Source: Eggerthellaceae bacterium (GTDB lineage: Bacteria > Actinomycetota > Coriobacteriia > Coriobacteriales > Eggerthellaceae). Taken from it: a DNA stretch of 20,439 bases. Shown in pieces: positions 7,633 through 16,263 of the stretch (positions are counted from its first letter, which is position 1; the number at the start of each line of letters is the position of its first letter). The notes under the pieces were generated by a model. The model ran no database searches, had not been told where the DNA came from, and saw only the letters and a program-made list of their open reading frames with translations. The DNA is taken from the NCBI GenBank assembly GCA_017459485.1, contig JAFUCW010000444.1, positions 1 to 20,439 on the forward strand, given 5' to 3'. Made by a program: the position numbers and the translations under genes.

Positions 7633-8741
7633 CCGTCCTTGCCCTTGCCATGACGGTGGGGCTTTCGGCATGCGCGGAACACGACGGCCGCCTGGGATCC
7701 GACGCCGCCCACGTCGGAAGCGACGGAAAGGTCGTGTCTGCAACGTCCGAAGCATCTAGCCAGCAAGGAGAATCGGACGCCGATGCCCATGTCTCCAACG
7801 CACAAAGCGAAGGAGAGCAAGCAACCACTTCGGATCGAACATCCTCCGCAGCAGAGAGCCACGAGGCCGATCCTTCAAGCGACACCAACACCGAAGATGC
7901 CGCGGACGCATCTGCAGCAGGCATGTTTTCGCTCGACGACGTTCCCGCCTACCATGGTTCGCTTTCGGTAGACGTCAACGGATCGCAGCCGTTCTTCACA
8001 GACGAGGACCGCACGCGTGGACCGTTCGAAACCTACAGCCCATTCGATGACCTTGGACGCACAGGTGCCGCGTTTGCCCTGATCAATCGTGACACGATGC
8101 CAACCGAAGAACGCAACGACAACCTGTCGTACAACCCTACAGGCTGGCAGGTGGCCACCTACGACTGGGTCGACCAGCGCTTCCTCTACAACCGCTGCCA
8201 CCTGATAGCATGGTCGCTTGCCGGCGAAGGCGACAACCCGCAGAACTTGATCACCGGCACGCGCACGTTGAACATGGAAGGAATGCGCCGCTTCGAAGAG
8301 CAAGTGAGCAGCTATGTCTACCGGACGTCGAACAGCGTGCTTTTCCGCGTAACGCCCCTCTACCGCGGCTCCGACCTTGTCGCCGAAGGCGTGCTCATGG
8401 AGGCGGAGTCGGTTGAAGACAACGGAACGGGGCTGCGTTTCTGCGTGTTTTGCTACAACGTCGAGCCCGGCGTGGAAATAGACTACGCCACAGGTGCAAA
8501 CCGTGCGGACGGCAGCAGGCAGGCACAGCCCTACGAACCCTCTGAAGAGGAGCTGCAAGCCGACTTCGTCATCAACAAGAGCTCGAAGGTCTACCATTAT
8601 CCCGACTGCGACTCCGTAATCGACATGCGTGCGCACAACAAGATCTTCTTCCAGGGCACCCTGGAAGAGCTCGAAGAGCTCTATCCTTTCAGCGACGGAT
8701 GGCACCTGTGCAAGAAGTGCCGGGAGCGGCATGCGCACTAG
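7575..8741 (+). CDS. Lipoprotein DNA/RNA non-specific endonuclease (NucA/EndA type) with C-terminal zinc-knuckle-like module
   Basis: Residues 1-33 form a lipoprotein signal: a basic n-region, a hydrophobic core LAVLALAMTVGL and lipobox LSAC with Cys33. This predicts anchoring outside the membrane. A Ser/Asp/Glu/Ala-rich linker spans about 38-115. The nuclease core follows at about 120-305, with YNRCHLIAWSLAG (His209 as catalytic base, in the place of DRGH) and NPQNLITGTRTLN (Asn224 and Asn233 as candidate metal-site residues), as in secreted beta-beta-alpha-Me nucleases. Residues 330-385 (NKSSKVYHYPDC to WHLCKKC) contain His341, Cys345, Cys379 and Cys382, an Ada-like zinc-binding arrangement found at the ends of similar nucleases. 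Likely roles are extracellular nucleic-acid scavenging or DNA processing at the surface. The start is uncertain: the ATG at 7617 would give a shorter signal peptide. The gene stands alone. Confidence 0.87.
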   Translation: MDHAVAQKRPGKSRMVWRLAVLALAMTVGLSACAEHDGRLGSDAAHVGSDGKVVSATSEASSQQGESDADAHVSNAQSEGEQATTSDRTSSAAESHEADPSSDTNTEDAADASAAGMFSLDDVPAYHGSLSVDVNGSQPFFTDEDRTRGPFETYSPFDDLGRTGAAFALINRDTMPTEERNDNLSYNPTGWQVATYDWVDQRFLYNRCHLIAWSLAGEGDNPQNLITGTRTLNMEGMRRFEEQVSSYVYRTSNSVLFRVTPLYRGSDLVAEGVLMEAESVEDNGTGLRFCVFCYNVEPGVEIDYATGANRADGSRQAQPYEPSEEELQADFVINKSSKVYHYPDCDSVIDMRAHNKIFFQGTLEELEELYPFSDGWHLCKKCRERHAH

Positions 8742-8912
8742 CGGAAACGACGTATCTCGCTGTTTGTATCCACATTGATGCGAATCACCCCGGGAGGCAT
8801 GCAGGCGAAGTCAGTGAGCGAAAAAAGTTACCGAAATGCGCCGATATGGAGCAAGCATGGTATCATTGGTTTCATAACGTATGAGCATGCAATCTACGTA
8901 AAAGGAGCCCTT
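8742..8912. other. Leader region of the diguanylate cyclase gene
   Basis: In this 171-bp gap I see a strong ribosome site (AAAAGGAG at 8900-8907, about 5 bases before the ATG). TATCAT at 8861-8866 could be a -10, but no -35 lies at the right distance. A c-di-GMP (GEMM) riboswitch was looked for and not found. Confidence 0.35.
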
Positions 8913-10070
8913 ATGGACCCCAGGTATGTGTTTGTCTACGCAGCCGTGAACATCTTCTGCATTATTGTATCGCTCGTCATCCTCTCGAAAATCGGCTACA
9001 ACTTGGGCAGCGAGCAGGAGAACCGCTATTTCCGAGGCATGACTCTGTGCTTCCTCGCATTCGTGGTGCTCGAAACAATCTGGGTGCTCACGGAAGGCGG
9101 TATCTTGCCGATTCCGCGTTCAGTGGGTAGCGCGCTCAAAGCCATCGACACCATGACCATACCACTCATGGTCTACCTCTGGTTCTGGTTCGCCGAAACG
9201 AAATTCCGCTCCAAACTGGCAAGCAGCCGCATCGCGCGCATCGTCACATTCATCCCCTACCTGGTGCTCATCGTCTTCTATCTCTTTTCTATCGTAAGCG
9301 GCGTCGTGTTCAGCATCGGCTAAGACGGCAGCCTGGTTCCTGGACCTGCCGCTCCTTTGACCGGACTGGTAGACAACATCTACGGCATTGCCATCATCAT
9401 CCACGCCGTCATCCTGCTTGTGCGCGAAAAGACCGCCTATCGTCGCCGCGACTACATCACGCAGATCGTCTTCATCGTGCTGTGCACCGCTGGCGGCATG
9501 GCCGATGCGATCATCTCCGGCACGCCCATCATGCCGCTTGCGATCACGCTGGCGTTCGTCTACCTGTTCGCCAACCTGCTCGAGGGCCAGATCTACAACG
9601 ACGCCCTTACGGGATTGAACAACCGTCGCCGCGCCGACGAGTACGTCTCCGAAGCCATCGCCGCAGCGAACGAAGACAATCCGCTCTACCTGTTCGTGCT
9701 CGACGTGGACAACTTCAAGAGCATCAACGATTCCCTTGGGCATTTGGAGGGCGACCGCGCGCTGAAGGCAGTAGCACGCGGAGTGGCCAACACGACAGAG
9801 GATTTCCATGGGTTCGCTGCACGTTGGGGAGGAGACGAATTCGTCCTTGCTGCGAACAGCGGCGAATCCGACTTGCCCGAACGCGTATGCGAGCGCCTGA
9901 AGGAAAACATCGCACGCGAGGGAGAAAAAGACAAGATCCCCTTCCCGTTGGCGGCAAGCGTGGGCTTCGCCAAGTGCACGTCACCCGGCGACAAGATGGC
10001 GGACCTGATCCTGGTCGCCGACAAGATGCTCTACAAGAACAAGCGCAATCTAGAGCAGCCGGCAGCCTAG
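8913..10070 (+). pseudogene. Seven-helix membrane diguanylate cyclase (GGDEF), interrupted by an in-frame TAA at 9321-9323
   Basis: One reading frame of 386 codons runs from the ATG at 8913 to TAG at 10070, but codon 137 is TAA. Before it are four hydrophobic helices (about residues 7-28, 46-65, 83-99, 109-134). After it, still in frame, come three more (about 152-169, 180-199, 203-220) and then a GGDEF domain: DALTGLNNRRRADEY, VLDVDNFKSINDSLGHLEGD and RWGGDEF with GGDEF at 306-310. Such enzymes make cyclic di-GMP from two GTP under control of a membrane sensor. The catalytic motif is intact; the inhibitory RxxD site is absent (DFHG in its place). The break lies in the loop between helices 4 and 5. 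The only restart candidates, such as TTG at 9357, lack a ribosome site. Options are a recent nonsense mutation, a sequencing error, or readthrough. Confidence 0.85.
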
Positions 10071-10102
10071 CGCGCACCAGCTGCCAAACAATCCCATTCG
10101 AC

Positions 10103-10170
10103 AAACCGGATCGGTTTCCCCATCCGACGCTCCGTTTGACGCCAGTGCCCCGTTTCGTCCCATTTGGGGC
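10103..10170. terminator. Candidate hairpins between convergent genes
   Basis: The 116-bp gap between the converging cyclase and activase genes has AAACCG-GAT-CGGTTT (10103-10117, perfect 6-bp stem) and GCCCC/GGGGC (10147-10151 with 10166-10170, loop 14). Either could end transcripts from both sides. Neither is followed by a clear T-run, so the call is tentative. Confidence 0.3.
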
Positions 10171-10186
10171 CTGCTAGTCGAAGTGT

Positions 10187-13100
10187 CTACTCGAGCACGA
10201 GCTCACGCTCCTGCTCGGTGAGCGTTCCATTGGATTCCAAAAGCGCCTGCTCGATGTCAAGCACCGCTGCGCATGACGTTTCCTTGGGTTTCGCCTGATA
10301 GCTTGCGGTACGCACAGCACGCGCATTACCTTCCGCATCCGCCAGGTTGGCCTTCGCGACCGCAATCATCAGCTTGATGCGGTTGAGCTGGTTCACCTCG
10401 GATGCACCTGGGTCGTAGTCCACAGCCACGATGTTGGACTGCGGGTACTTGCGGCGCAGTTCCTTGATGACTGCCTTGCCCACCACATGGTTGGGAAGAC
10501 AGGCGAAGGGCTGGGCGCACACGATGTTGGGTGCTCCATGCAAGATAAGCTCCACCATTTCGGCCACCAGCAGCCATCCTTCGCCCATCGAGTTACATAG
10601 GCTCAAGATCTCTTCGGCGTAGTCGCCTAGCGTGAAGATGTCGGTGGGCGGCTCGAAGCGGTTCGAGCGCTCCATGGCTTTGATGAGCGGCTTGCGCACG
10701 TGGTCGATGTAGCGCAGGATGCCACGCGCCGCGATGGCGCCCGAAGCCGAACGTCCCAGCGGGTCCTTCTGGTAGATGCGCCCCACAATGCCGAAGAGGA
10801 AGAACTCGAGCAAGCCAGGCACGACCGCCTCGCAGCCTTCTGCTTCGATCTGGTCGACCACCTGGTTGTTCGCCGTCGGCTGGAACTTCACCAGGATCTC
10901 TCCCACCACGCCTACGCGCGGCTTGGTGCCTTCGCCTTGCAACGGCAGCGTGTCGAAATCGTCCACGATTGCCTGTACGGTGTGCGCAAAGCGCTTCTGG
11001 TGCTCGCCTTCGCGCATCTGCCGCTTGCAGATCTCCATCCAATGGTCGAACAGCGCCTGCGCCGATCCCGCCTCCACTTCGTAAGGCCGGCAGCGGTACA
11101 GCGCCGCCATGAGCAAGTCGCCGTAGGAAAACGCGTACATGGCCTGCTTGAGCATAGGAGGCGTCACCTTGAAGCCCGAGTTGTCTTCCGCCACATGCCC
11201 CTGCAGCGCCAATCCGATAACAGGAATATGGCCAAGGTCGGCCGCCTTGAGCGCTTTGCGAATCAGGCTGATGTAGTTCGTGGCGCGGCAGCCGCCACCA
11301 GTTTGCGTGATAATGACAGCCAAGTGGTCGGTGTCGTAGCGGCCGCTCGTGACCGCCTCCATGATCTGCCCCACCGTCAGGATCGACGGATAGCAGATGT
11401 CGTTGTTGACGTATTTCAGGCCCGCATCGACCGCACCATGGTCCACGCTGGGCAGCAACTCCAGGTTGTAGCCGTTGGCATGGAACACGGGCGCCAACAG
11501 CTCGAAGTGGTAAGGGGCCATCTGGGGTGCCAGAATCGTGTAGCCCTCTTCCTTCATCTGCGCGGTGAACTCGGCACGCTCGAATTCCGTGGAAGCGACC
11601 TTGCGGCGCGTCGGCTTTGCGGATGTACCCGAGCCAGTGAATGCACCCTGTTCCCCCGACGAACCCATCGCCTTGGCGACGGCCGCTCCCGCCCTTGCTT
11701 CCAGCACGCCCGACTTGTCTTCGCGACGCTCTTCGAACTGGGCCATGGCTTGCTCGCGGCGCTCCACGTCGGCAAGCAGCGCATCGATCTTCGCATCCGA
11801 AGCAGGACACGACGCGGCGAATGCCTCCGCTTCGGCGCGTTCGTCCGCCTGCTCCTTCAGCGCTGCAAGAAGGCTACGCACGCGGATGCGCACGGCACCT
11901 AGGTTCGACACCTCGTCGATCTTGATGAGCGTGTAGACCTTGCCACTCGCCTCAAGAATCTCCTGAACCTGGTCGGTGGTGAGCGCATCCAGGCCGCATC
12001 CGAAGCTGTTGAGCTGGATCAGGTCAAGGTCATCGCGCTCGGTGACCAGCTTGGCAGCAGCGTAGAGGCGCGTGTGGTACATCCACTGGTCAACCAGGCG
12101 AATGGGGCGCTCGAGCTTGCCCAGATGGGCCACGGAGTCTTCAGTAAGCACCGCCAGCCCGAATCCGGTGAGCAGCTCGGGAATGGCATGGTTGATTTCC
12201 GGGTCGTTGTGGTAGGGCCTGCCCGCCAACACGATGCCGTGCGCATGGTTTTGTTCGATCCAGCGCAGCGTCTGCTCGCCCTGCGCGCGCATGTCAGCCT
12301 TGAAACGCTGGTCCTCTTCCCATGCCAGATCGACTGCGTCGATAATCTCGTGGTACGTGGGCGCCTTCGCGTGCTTTCCCATGATCTCCGGGTGGGCCTC
12401 CACCAGCTCTGCATAGAGCCGACGCTTGAGCTTCTCCTTCTTGTCGTAGGGCAAGTAGGGGTTGAGAAAAGGAGGCGCATCGGGATCGCGCAGCTCGTCT
12501 ATGTTGAGTCGCAGGCTCTCCGAGTAACTCATGACAATGGGACAGTTGTAGTGGTTGCCCGCACCTTCATCTTCCTGACGCTCCCACTTCGCGCAAGGCA
12601 TCCAGATGAAATCTGGGTTCTTCGCAAGCAGGTTCATCACGTGGCCATGGCTGATCTTTGCCGGATAACAGGCGTTTTCCGACGGAATGGACTCGATACC
12701 CGCCTCGTAGGTCTTCTTGGTAGACGCATCGGAGAGCTCGACGCGGAATCCCAGCTTGGTGAAGAAGGTGAACCAGAATGGGTAGTTCTCGAACATGTTG
12801 AGTACGCGGGGGATGCCCACCGTGCCGCGCAGCGCCTGTTCGGGAGTGAGCGGCTCATAGTCGAAGAGGCGATGCGCCTTGTACTCGAACAGGTTGGGAA
12901 CCGCGGCCTTGGCTTCCTTGCCGCCCGCCATGGCCTCGCCCTTTTCGCAACGGTTGCCTGTGATGAAGCGGCGGTTCTTGCCCGTGTCGGGATCCTTGCC
13001 GAAGTCGTTGATAGTAAGAAGGCAGCTGTTCGAGCACCCTTTGCAGCGCAGCGTGCGATGCGTCGGCTCGAGCGCGTCCAGCTCTTCGGCGGAAAGCAGC

Positions 13101-15112
13101 GTAGAGCGAGGCGCAGGTTCCGCCAGGCCAGCCGCCCTGTCACGTGCATCTTGCTCGGAGGCAGGGGTTTCCGTGGTGCCCGAGATGGCTTCGACGGATC
13201 CGGCGCCGCGCACTTCGGTGCGCAAGACGGACCCGGAGGAGCCAGATTGGGTGCCACGGGAAGCCCTGTCCCGAGCAAGGAGGGCGGCACCATAGGCCCC
13301 CATGTTGCCCGCGATGTCAGGCCGAACGGCATTCACACCCGCAAGCTGCTCGAAAGCGCGCAGGACTGAGTCGTTCAAGAACGTGCCGCCCTGGACGATC
13401 ACTTTGTTGCCCACATCGTGCGGATCGCGAAGCTTGATCACCTTGAACAGAGCGTTTTTGATGACGGAAATGGCCAAGCCGGCAGCGATGTCGCCCACGG
13501 TAGCGCCTTCCTTCTGCGCCTGCTTCACACGGCTGTTCATGAACACCGTGCAACGGCTGCCCAAGTCCACGGGAGACTCAGCGGAGTTCGCCGTGGCAGC
13601 AAAATCCTTCACGTCCAAGTTCAAGCCCGCAGCGAAGCTTTCGATGAAGCTGCCGCACCCGCTGCTGCACGCCTCGTTGAGCATGATCGAATCGATGACG
13701 CCGTCTTTCACGCGCAGGCATTTCATGTCCTGTCCGCCGATGTCAAGGATGAACTCCACACCGGGAAGCATCTCTTCGGCACCGCGCAGATGCGCCACCG
13801 TCTCGATTTCACCGCTGTCTACGCGCAGCGCTTCAAGCAGCAGGCCTTCGCCGTAGCCGGTCACGGTCGCATGGCCAATCTGGACCTTGCTCGTGCCGTC
13901 GGCGTTCTTCGGCATGGCATCGTAGAGCATCCGAATGCCGCGTTTCGCCGTGCCCAGCACGTCGCCTTTGTTGGAAGTGTAATAGCTCCAAAGCAGGCTG
14001 CCGTCTTCGCCCACAAGCGCCGTCTTGAACGTAGTGGAGCCTGCGTCGATTCCCAAAAAGGCAGTGCCCTCGTAGGCAGACAGGTCGCCTTTCTTCACGC
14101 GCTCGGAGGCATGGCGCTCCTTGAATTCGTCGTAGTCTGCTTGGTCGGCAAACAGCGCCGGCAGGCGCACCACTTCAGAGCCTTGCATGTCGCCAAGGTT
14201 TTCCAGGCGCGCGACAATGTCGTTGAGACGTTCGGCCTTCGCGGTTTCCTTGCCCGCAATCGCACACCCTGCCGCCACAAACAGATGGGCGTTTTCGGGG
14301 ACGATGATGTGGTCTTCGTCTAGGTTGAGGGATTCGTAGAAGCGCTCGCGCAGCTCGGGCAGGTACTGCAGCGGCCCGCCCAAAAACGCCACGTGTCCAC
14401 GTATGGGACGGCCGCACGCCAGGCCGGAGATGGTCTGCGTGACCACCGCTTGGAAGATGGATGCGGCAATGTCTTCGCGCTTGGCGCCTTCGTTGAGCAG
14501 CGGCTGCACGTCGGTCTTGGCGAAAACTCCGCAACGGCTTGCTATCGGGTAGAGGATAGTATGGCGCGCCGCAAGGTCGTTCAGGCCCGATGCGTCGGTG
14601 TCGAGCAACGCGGCCATCTGGTCGATGAACGCTCCCGTGCCGCCCGCGCAAGTGCCGTTCATGCGCTGCTCTATCCCTTGGTCGAAGTAGATGATCTTCG
14701 CATCTTCGCCACCCAGCTCGATGGCGACTTCGGTTTGCGGAATGAAGGTCTCCACTGCCGTCTTCGAGGCAATGACTTCCTGGACGAAATCGATGTCCAG
14801 CCATTGTGCCAAGAGCAGACCGCCCGAACCTGTAATGGCCGTGGTCATCACATGCTCGCCGTACATTTCCCCTGCCGCTTTGAGCACCTCCACGATGGTC
14901 GCACGCACATCGGCATGGTGACGCTGGTAGATTGAGTAGCGGATTTCGTTCGCGTCGTCTAGGATGGCAAGCTTGACCGTGGTCGAGCCCACGTCGATGC
15001 CTATATGGAGCCGTTCTTCGCCAGCTCCATGCGCAGATGCGACGCTCGAAGCAGATACAGAGGACGCAACTGGCGCGTCTTGGTTTTGGATGCCGCGAGT
15101 GGTTTCAGTCAT
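10187..15112 (-). CDS. Giant 2-hydroxyacyl-CoA dehydratase activase fusion (two BadF/HgdC ATPase modules, DUF2229, dehydratase-like C-terminus)
   Basis: Activases of this family hydrolyse ATP to push one electron at very low potential from a [4Fe-4S] cluster into a radical dehydratase or benzoyl-CoA-reductase-type partner. This 1641-residue chain has two ASKHA ATPase modules. The first (about 35-290) has [21 protein letters not shown] (Cys155) and SRCGVF (Cys194). The second (about 350-612) has [21 protein letters not shown] and SRCTVF. A Ser/Thr/Ala-rich linker leads to a four-Cys patch (RCKGCSNSC near 690, NRCEKG near 722), then a DUF2229-type region (about 765-1080; [27 protein letters not shown]). 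A second linker precedes an HgdB-like half (about 1180-1600; [28 protein letters not shown]). I prefer the ATG at 15112 (AGGAAAGG 7 bases upstream) over longer starts. It lies 13 bp after tetR. Substrate unknown. Confidence 0.93.
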   Translation of the reverse strand: MTETTRGIQNQDAPVASSVSASSVASAHGAGEERLHIGIDVGSTTVKLAILDDANEIRYSIYQRHHADVRATIVEVLKAAGEMYGEHVMTTAITGSGGLLLAQWLDIDFVQEVIASKTAVETFIPQTEVAIELGGEDAKIIYFDQGIEQRMNGTCAGGTGAFIDQMAALLDTDASGLNDLAARHTILYPIASRCGVFAKTDVQPLLNEGAKREDIAASIFQAVVTQTISGLACGRPIRGHVAFLGGPLQYLPELRERFYESLNLDEDHIIVPENAHLFVAAGCAIAGKETAKAERLNDIVARLENLGDMQGSEVVRLPALFADQADYDEFKERHASERVKKGDLSAYEGTAFLGIDAGSTTFKTALVGEDGSLLWSYYTSNKGDVLGTAKRGIRMLYDAMPKNADGTSKVQIGHATVTGYGEGLLLEALRVDSGEIETVAHLRGAEEMLPGVEFILDIGGQDMKCLRVKDGVIDSIMLNEACSSGCGSFIESFAAGLNLDVKDFAATANSAESPVDLGSRCTVFMNSRVKQAQKEGATVGDIAAGLAISVIKNALFKVIKLRDPHDVGNKVIVQGGTFLNDSVLRAFEQLAGVNAVRPDIAGNMGAYGAALLARDRASRGTQSGSSGSVLRTEVRGAGSVEAISGTTETPASEQDARDRAAGLAEPAPRSTLLSAEELDALEPTHRTLRCKGCSNSCLLTINDFGKDPDTGKNRRFITGNRCEKGEAMAGGKEAKAAVPNLFEYKAHRLFDYEPLTPEQALRGTVGIPRVLNMFENYPFWFTFFTKLGFRVELSDASTKKTYEAGIESIPSENACYPAKISHGHVMNLLAKNPDFIWMPCAKWERQEDEGAGNHYNCPIVMSYSESLRLNIDELRDPDAPPFLNPYLPYDKKEKLKRRLYAELVEAHPEIMGKHAKAPTYHEIIDAVDLAWEEDQRFKADMRAQGEQTLRWIEQNHAHGIVLAGRPYHNDPEINHAIPELLTGFGLAVLTEDSVAHLGKLERPIRLVDQWMYHTRLYAAAKLVTERDDLDLIQLNSFGCGLDALTTDQVQEILEASGKVYTLIKIDEVSNLGAVRIRVRSLLAALKEQADERAEAEAFAASCPASDAKIDALLADVERREQAMAQFEERREDKSGVLEARAGAAVAKAMGSSGEQGAFTGSGTSAKPTRRKVASTEFERAEFTAQMKEEGYTILAPQMAPYHFELLAPVFHANGYNLELLPSVDHGAVDAGLKYVNNDICYPSILTVGQIMEAVTSGRYDTDHLAVIITQTGGGCRATNYISLIRKALKAADLGHIPVIGLALQGHVAEDNSGFKVTPPMLKQAMYAFSYGDLLMAALYRCRPYEVEAGSAQALFDHWMEICKRQMREGEHQKRFAHTVQAIVDDFDTLPLQGEGTKPRVGVVGEILVKFQPTANNQVVDQIEAEGCEAVVPGLLEFFLFGIVGRIYQKDPLGRSASGAIAARGILRYIDHVRKPLIKAMERSNRFEPPTDIFTLGDYAEEILSLCNSMGEGWLLVAEMVELILHGAPNIVCAQPFACLPNHVVGKAVIKELRRKYPQSNIVAVDYDPGASEVNQLNRIKLMIAVAKANLADAEGNARAVRTASYQAKPKETSCAAVLDIEQALLESNGTLTEQERELVLE

Positions 15113-15125
15113 TGCAAAACCTTTC

Positions 15126-15806
15126 CTACAACTTGATGGATTCGCCCGGCTTGATGAACAGCAGACGCTGCGCAATGCGCGCCATCTCTTCGGAGCCTTC
15201 CTGCATGCCCGTTTCGACCCAACGCATAATCACTCCCAAATAGGCAGAAGCGTAGAACGACACGTAGTAGCCCACGAACGGGTCGGAGCTTTCGCGGTAG
15301 CGCTTATGCAAGATCGAGTGGATCAGGTTGGTGCACACCGAATCGCGAATGCGGGAAGCGAAAGCGGCGTCCCCTCCGCCCCCGAGCATCGCGTGCAAAA
15401 ACGCCCCTTCGCCGCGCAAGTAGTCAAACATTTCCACCAGAAGCGGCAGGGGCTGTTTGAGCGCAATACATTTCGATAGCTCGACCAGCGAAAGGCTCGA
15501 CATCCGCTCCTGGAACACATCCAGGCCGTCAATCACCTGGTCTTCAAACGCAGCGACAAGCGTCTCCTTGTCTTGGAAGTGGTTGTAGAACGTTCCGCGC
15601 GTGATGTCGGCGGCAGCGCACAGATCCCCCACCGAAATGGAGTCGAGCCCTTGCTGCTCCACTAGTTCGATGAGCGCATCGCGCAATGCCACGCGCGTAC
15701 GCGCAATACGGCGATCCTTCACCAACGCAGCACCCTGGGGAGCCGAAGCCTCCCTGCGGGAAACCGGCGCGGCACGGCGCGTCTTTTCGGCAACTTGAAC
15801 GGACAT
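15126..15806 (-). CDS. TetR/AcrR family transcriptional regulator
   Basis: The 226-residue protein has an N-terminal basic tail followed by a TetR DNA-binding domain: [20 protein letters not shown] (helix 1) and then the helix-turn-helix at about 57-79, [20 protein letters not shown], ending FQDKETL as in canonical TetR proteins. The C-terminal ligand/dimerisation half (about 95-226) is helical and not diagnostic of a ligand. The ATG at 15806 has AAGGAG 7 bases upstream. It sits 13 bp before the activase, so the two genes form one operon. Upstream are two abutting 19-bp operator-like sites over TATAAT, which suggests it represses itself and the activase until a ligand, perhaps a CoA ester or acid, binds. 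That ligand is speculation; the operator assignment is inference from position and symmetry. Confidence 0.94.
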   Translation of the reverse strand: MSVQVAEKTRRAAPVSRREASAPQGAALVKDRRIARTRVALRDALIELVEQQGLDSISVGDLCAAADITRGTFYNHFQDKETLVAAFEDQVIDGLDVFQERMSSLSLVELSKCIALKQPLPLLVEMFDYLRGEGAFLHAMLGGGGDAAFASRIRDSVCTNLIHSILHKRYRESSDPFVGYYVSFYASAYLGVIMRWVETGMQEGSEEMARIAQRLLFIKPGESIKL

Positions 15807-15821
15807 AGGTGCTCCTTGTCA

Positions 15822-15859
15822 ATTAAACAACCTGCACAATATTATACAACTTGTCTAAT
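15822..15859 (-). promoter_or_regulatory. Probable tetR-activase promoter with tandem 19-bp operators
   Basis: ATTATACAACTTGTCTAAT (15841-15859) is a near-perfect palindrome: 8 of 9 base pairs are symmetric around C15850. It abuts ATTAAACAACCTGCACAAT (15822-15840), which matches it at 14 of 19 positions in the same orientation. On the minus strand the first site contains TATAAT (15841-15846), a full-consensus -10. The -35 region is poor (GGTGCA at 17 bp). The -10 is 35 bp upstream of the tetR ATG. Operator overlap with a -10 is typical of TetR autorepression. Confidence 0.65.
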
Positions 15860-16025
15860 TATTTGCACCTTCGTCGGTTGCTCTCGTAACTATTCCGTTG
15901 TTTTTCAACGATATGTGACGCATATTCGACGAAAGCTGGCGCATCCTCGATGGAATCTGGCGCATATTCGCTGAAAGCTGACACACACTCGATGGAACCT
16001 GATGTGAATGTGTACATTTTTTCAT
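15855..16025 (-). CDS. Possible 56-residue small protein with heptapeptide repeats
   Basis: From ATG (16025) to TAG (15855) the minus strand is open for 56 codons. After MKKCTHSHQ, residues 10-37 are four 7-residue repeats: VPSSVCQ, LSANMRQ, IPSRMRQ and LSSNMRH, with a decaying fifth (ISL). They are encoded by the 21-bp DNA repeats described separately. The tail is polar. A ribosome site is weak (AGAG about 8 bases upstream). The ATG overlaps a TATAAT, so it could be translated only from a transcript starting further upstream. It ends inside the tetR operator. I do not recognise a family. It may be a genuine leader or small protein, or an open frame forced by a 21-bp tandem repeat. Confidence 0.35.
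   Translation of the reverse strand: MKKCTHSHQVPSSVCQLSANMRQIPSRMRQLSSNMRHISLKNNGIVTRATDEGANN
15915..15998. repeat. Four tandem 21-bp repeats (two 42-bp super-units)
   Basis: Contiguous units lie at 15915-15935, 15936-15956, 15957-15977 and 15978-15998, with a decaying fifth after 15999. Three units begin CTGNCNCA, and all share a CATAYTCG- or CACTCGATGG-like middle. Units 1 and 3 resemble each other most, as do units 2 and 4, so the array looks like a duplicated 42-bp unit. There are no spacers, so it is not a CRISPR array. Confidence 0.8.
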
Positions 16026-16078
16026 TATATGCTCTAATAATTCATTCTATAGTAATTCATTTAGTGAAAAAATGTACA
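16011..16078. repeat. AT-rich island bounded by a perfect 14-bp inverted repeat
   Basis: TGTACATTTTTTCA (16011-16024) and TGAAAAAATGTACA (16065-16078) are exact reverse complements with 40 bp between. Each outer end is the palindrome TGTACA. The interior is AT-rich, carries two copies of AATTCATT and, on the minus strand, TATAAT at 16024-16029. The island contrasts sharply with its GC-rich surroundings. It could be a paired operator around a promoter, a long-loop hairpin, or a tiny inserted element. Confidence 0.75.
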
Positions 16079-16263
16079 TATTTTAGATAGATCGTACGGA
16101 ATGGCACCGTGGCACGCGATCCACGCGGCAGACGAGCATCGTGCGGCAAGCACATGGGATACGGAATGGCGCCGTAATGCGCGGAAAGTCCATGGCACGA
16201 GGACAAACAGCGTGCGGCGAAAACGTAGGATTGGCCAAGATCAGCGCATGGCACGACGGCCGA
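16079..16263. repeat. Gene-free stretch with two degenerate 65-71 bp direct repeats
   Basis: TACGGAATGGCACCGT (16095-16110) recurs as TACGGAATGGCGCCGT (16160-16175), and CGTGCGGC recurs at 16140 and 16211. This gives two degenerate units of about 65 and 71 bp. Frames of about 65 codons are open on both strands, but none has a ribosome site or recognisable product. No clear terminator for capA was found here. Confidence 0.45.

Noticed and set aside
8742..8912. c-di-GMP (GEMM) riboswitch upstream of the diguanylate cyclase
   Set aside because: The conserved GEMM core and tetraloop receptor segments are not found in the leader.
9357..10070. Separate gene for the GGDEF half starting at TTG 9357
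   Set aside because: It has no Shine-Dalgarno and begins in the loop of a membrane domain whose first half lies directly upstream in the same frame; a single interrupted gene is the simpler reading.
12074..13369. Long plus-strand frame antisense to the activase
   Set aside because: Shadow of a strongly supported gene; no start signal and no domain.
15915..15998. CRISPR array
   Set aside because: The 21-bp units are contiguous and degenerate, without unique spacers, and no cas genes are present.
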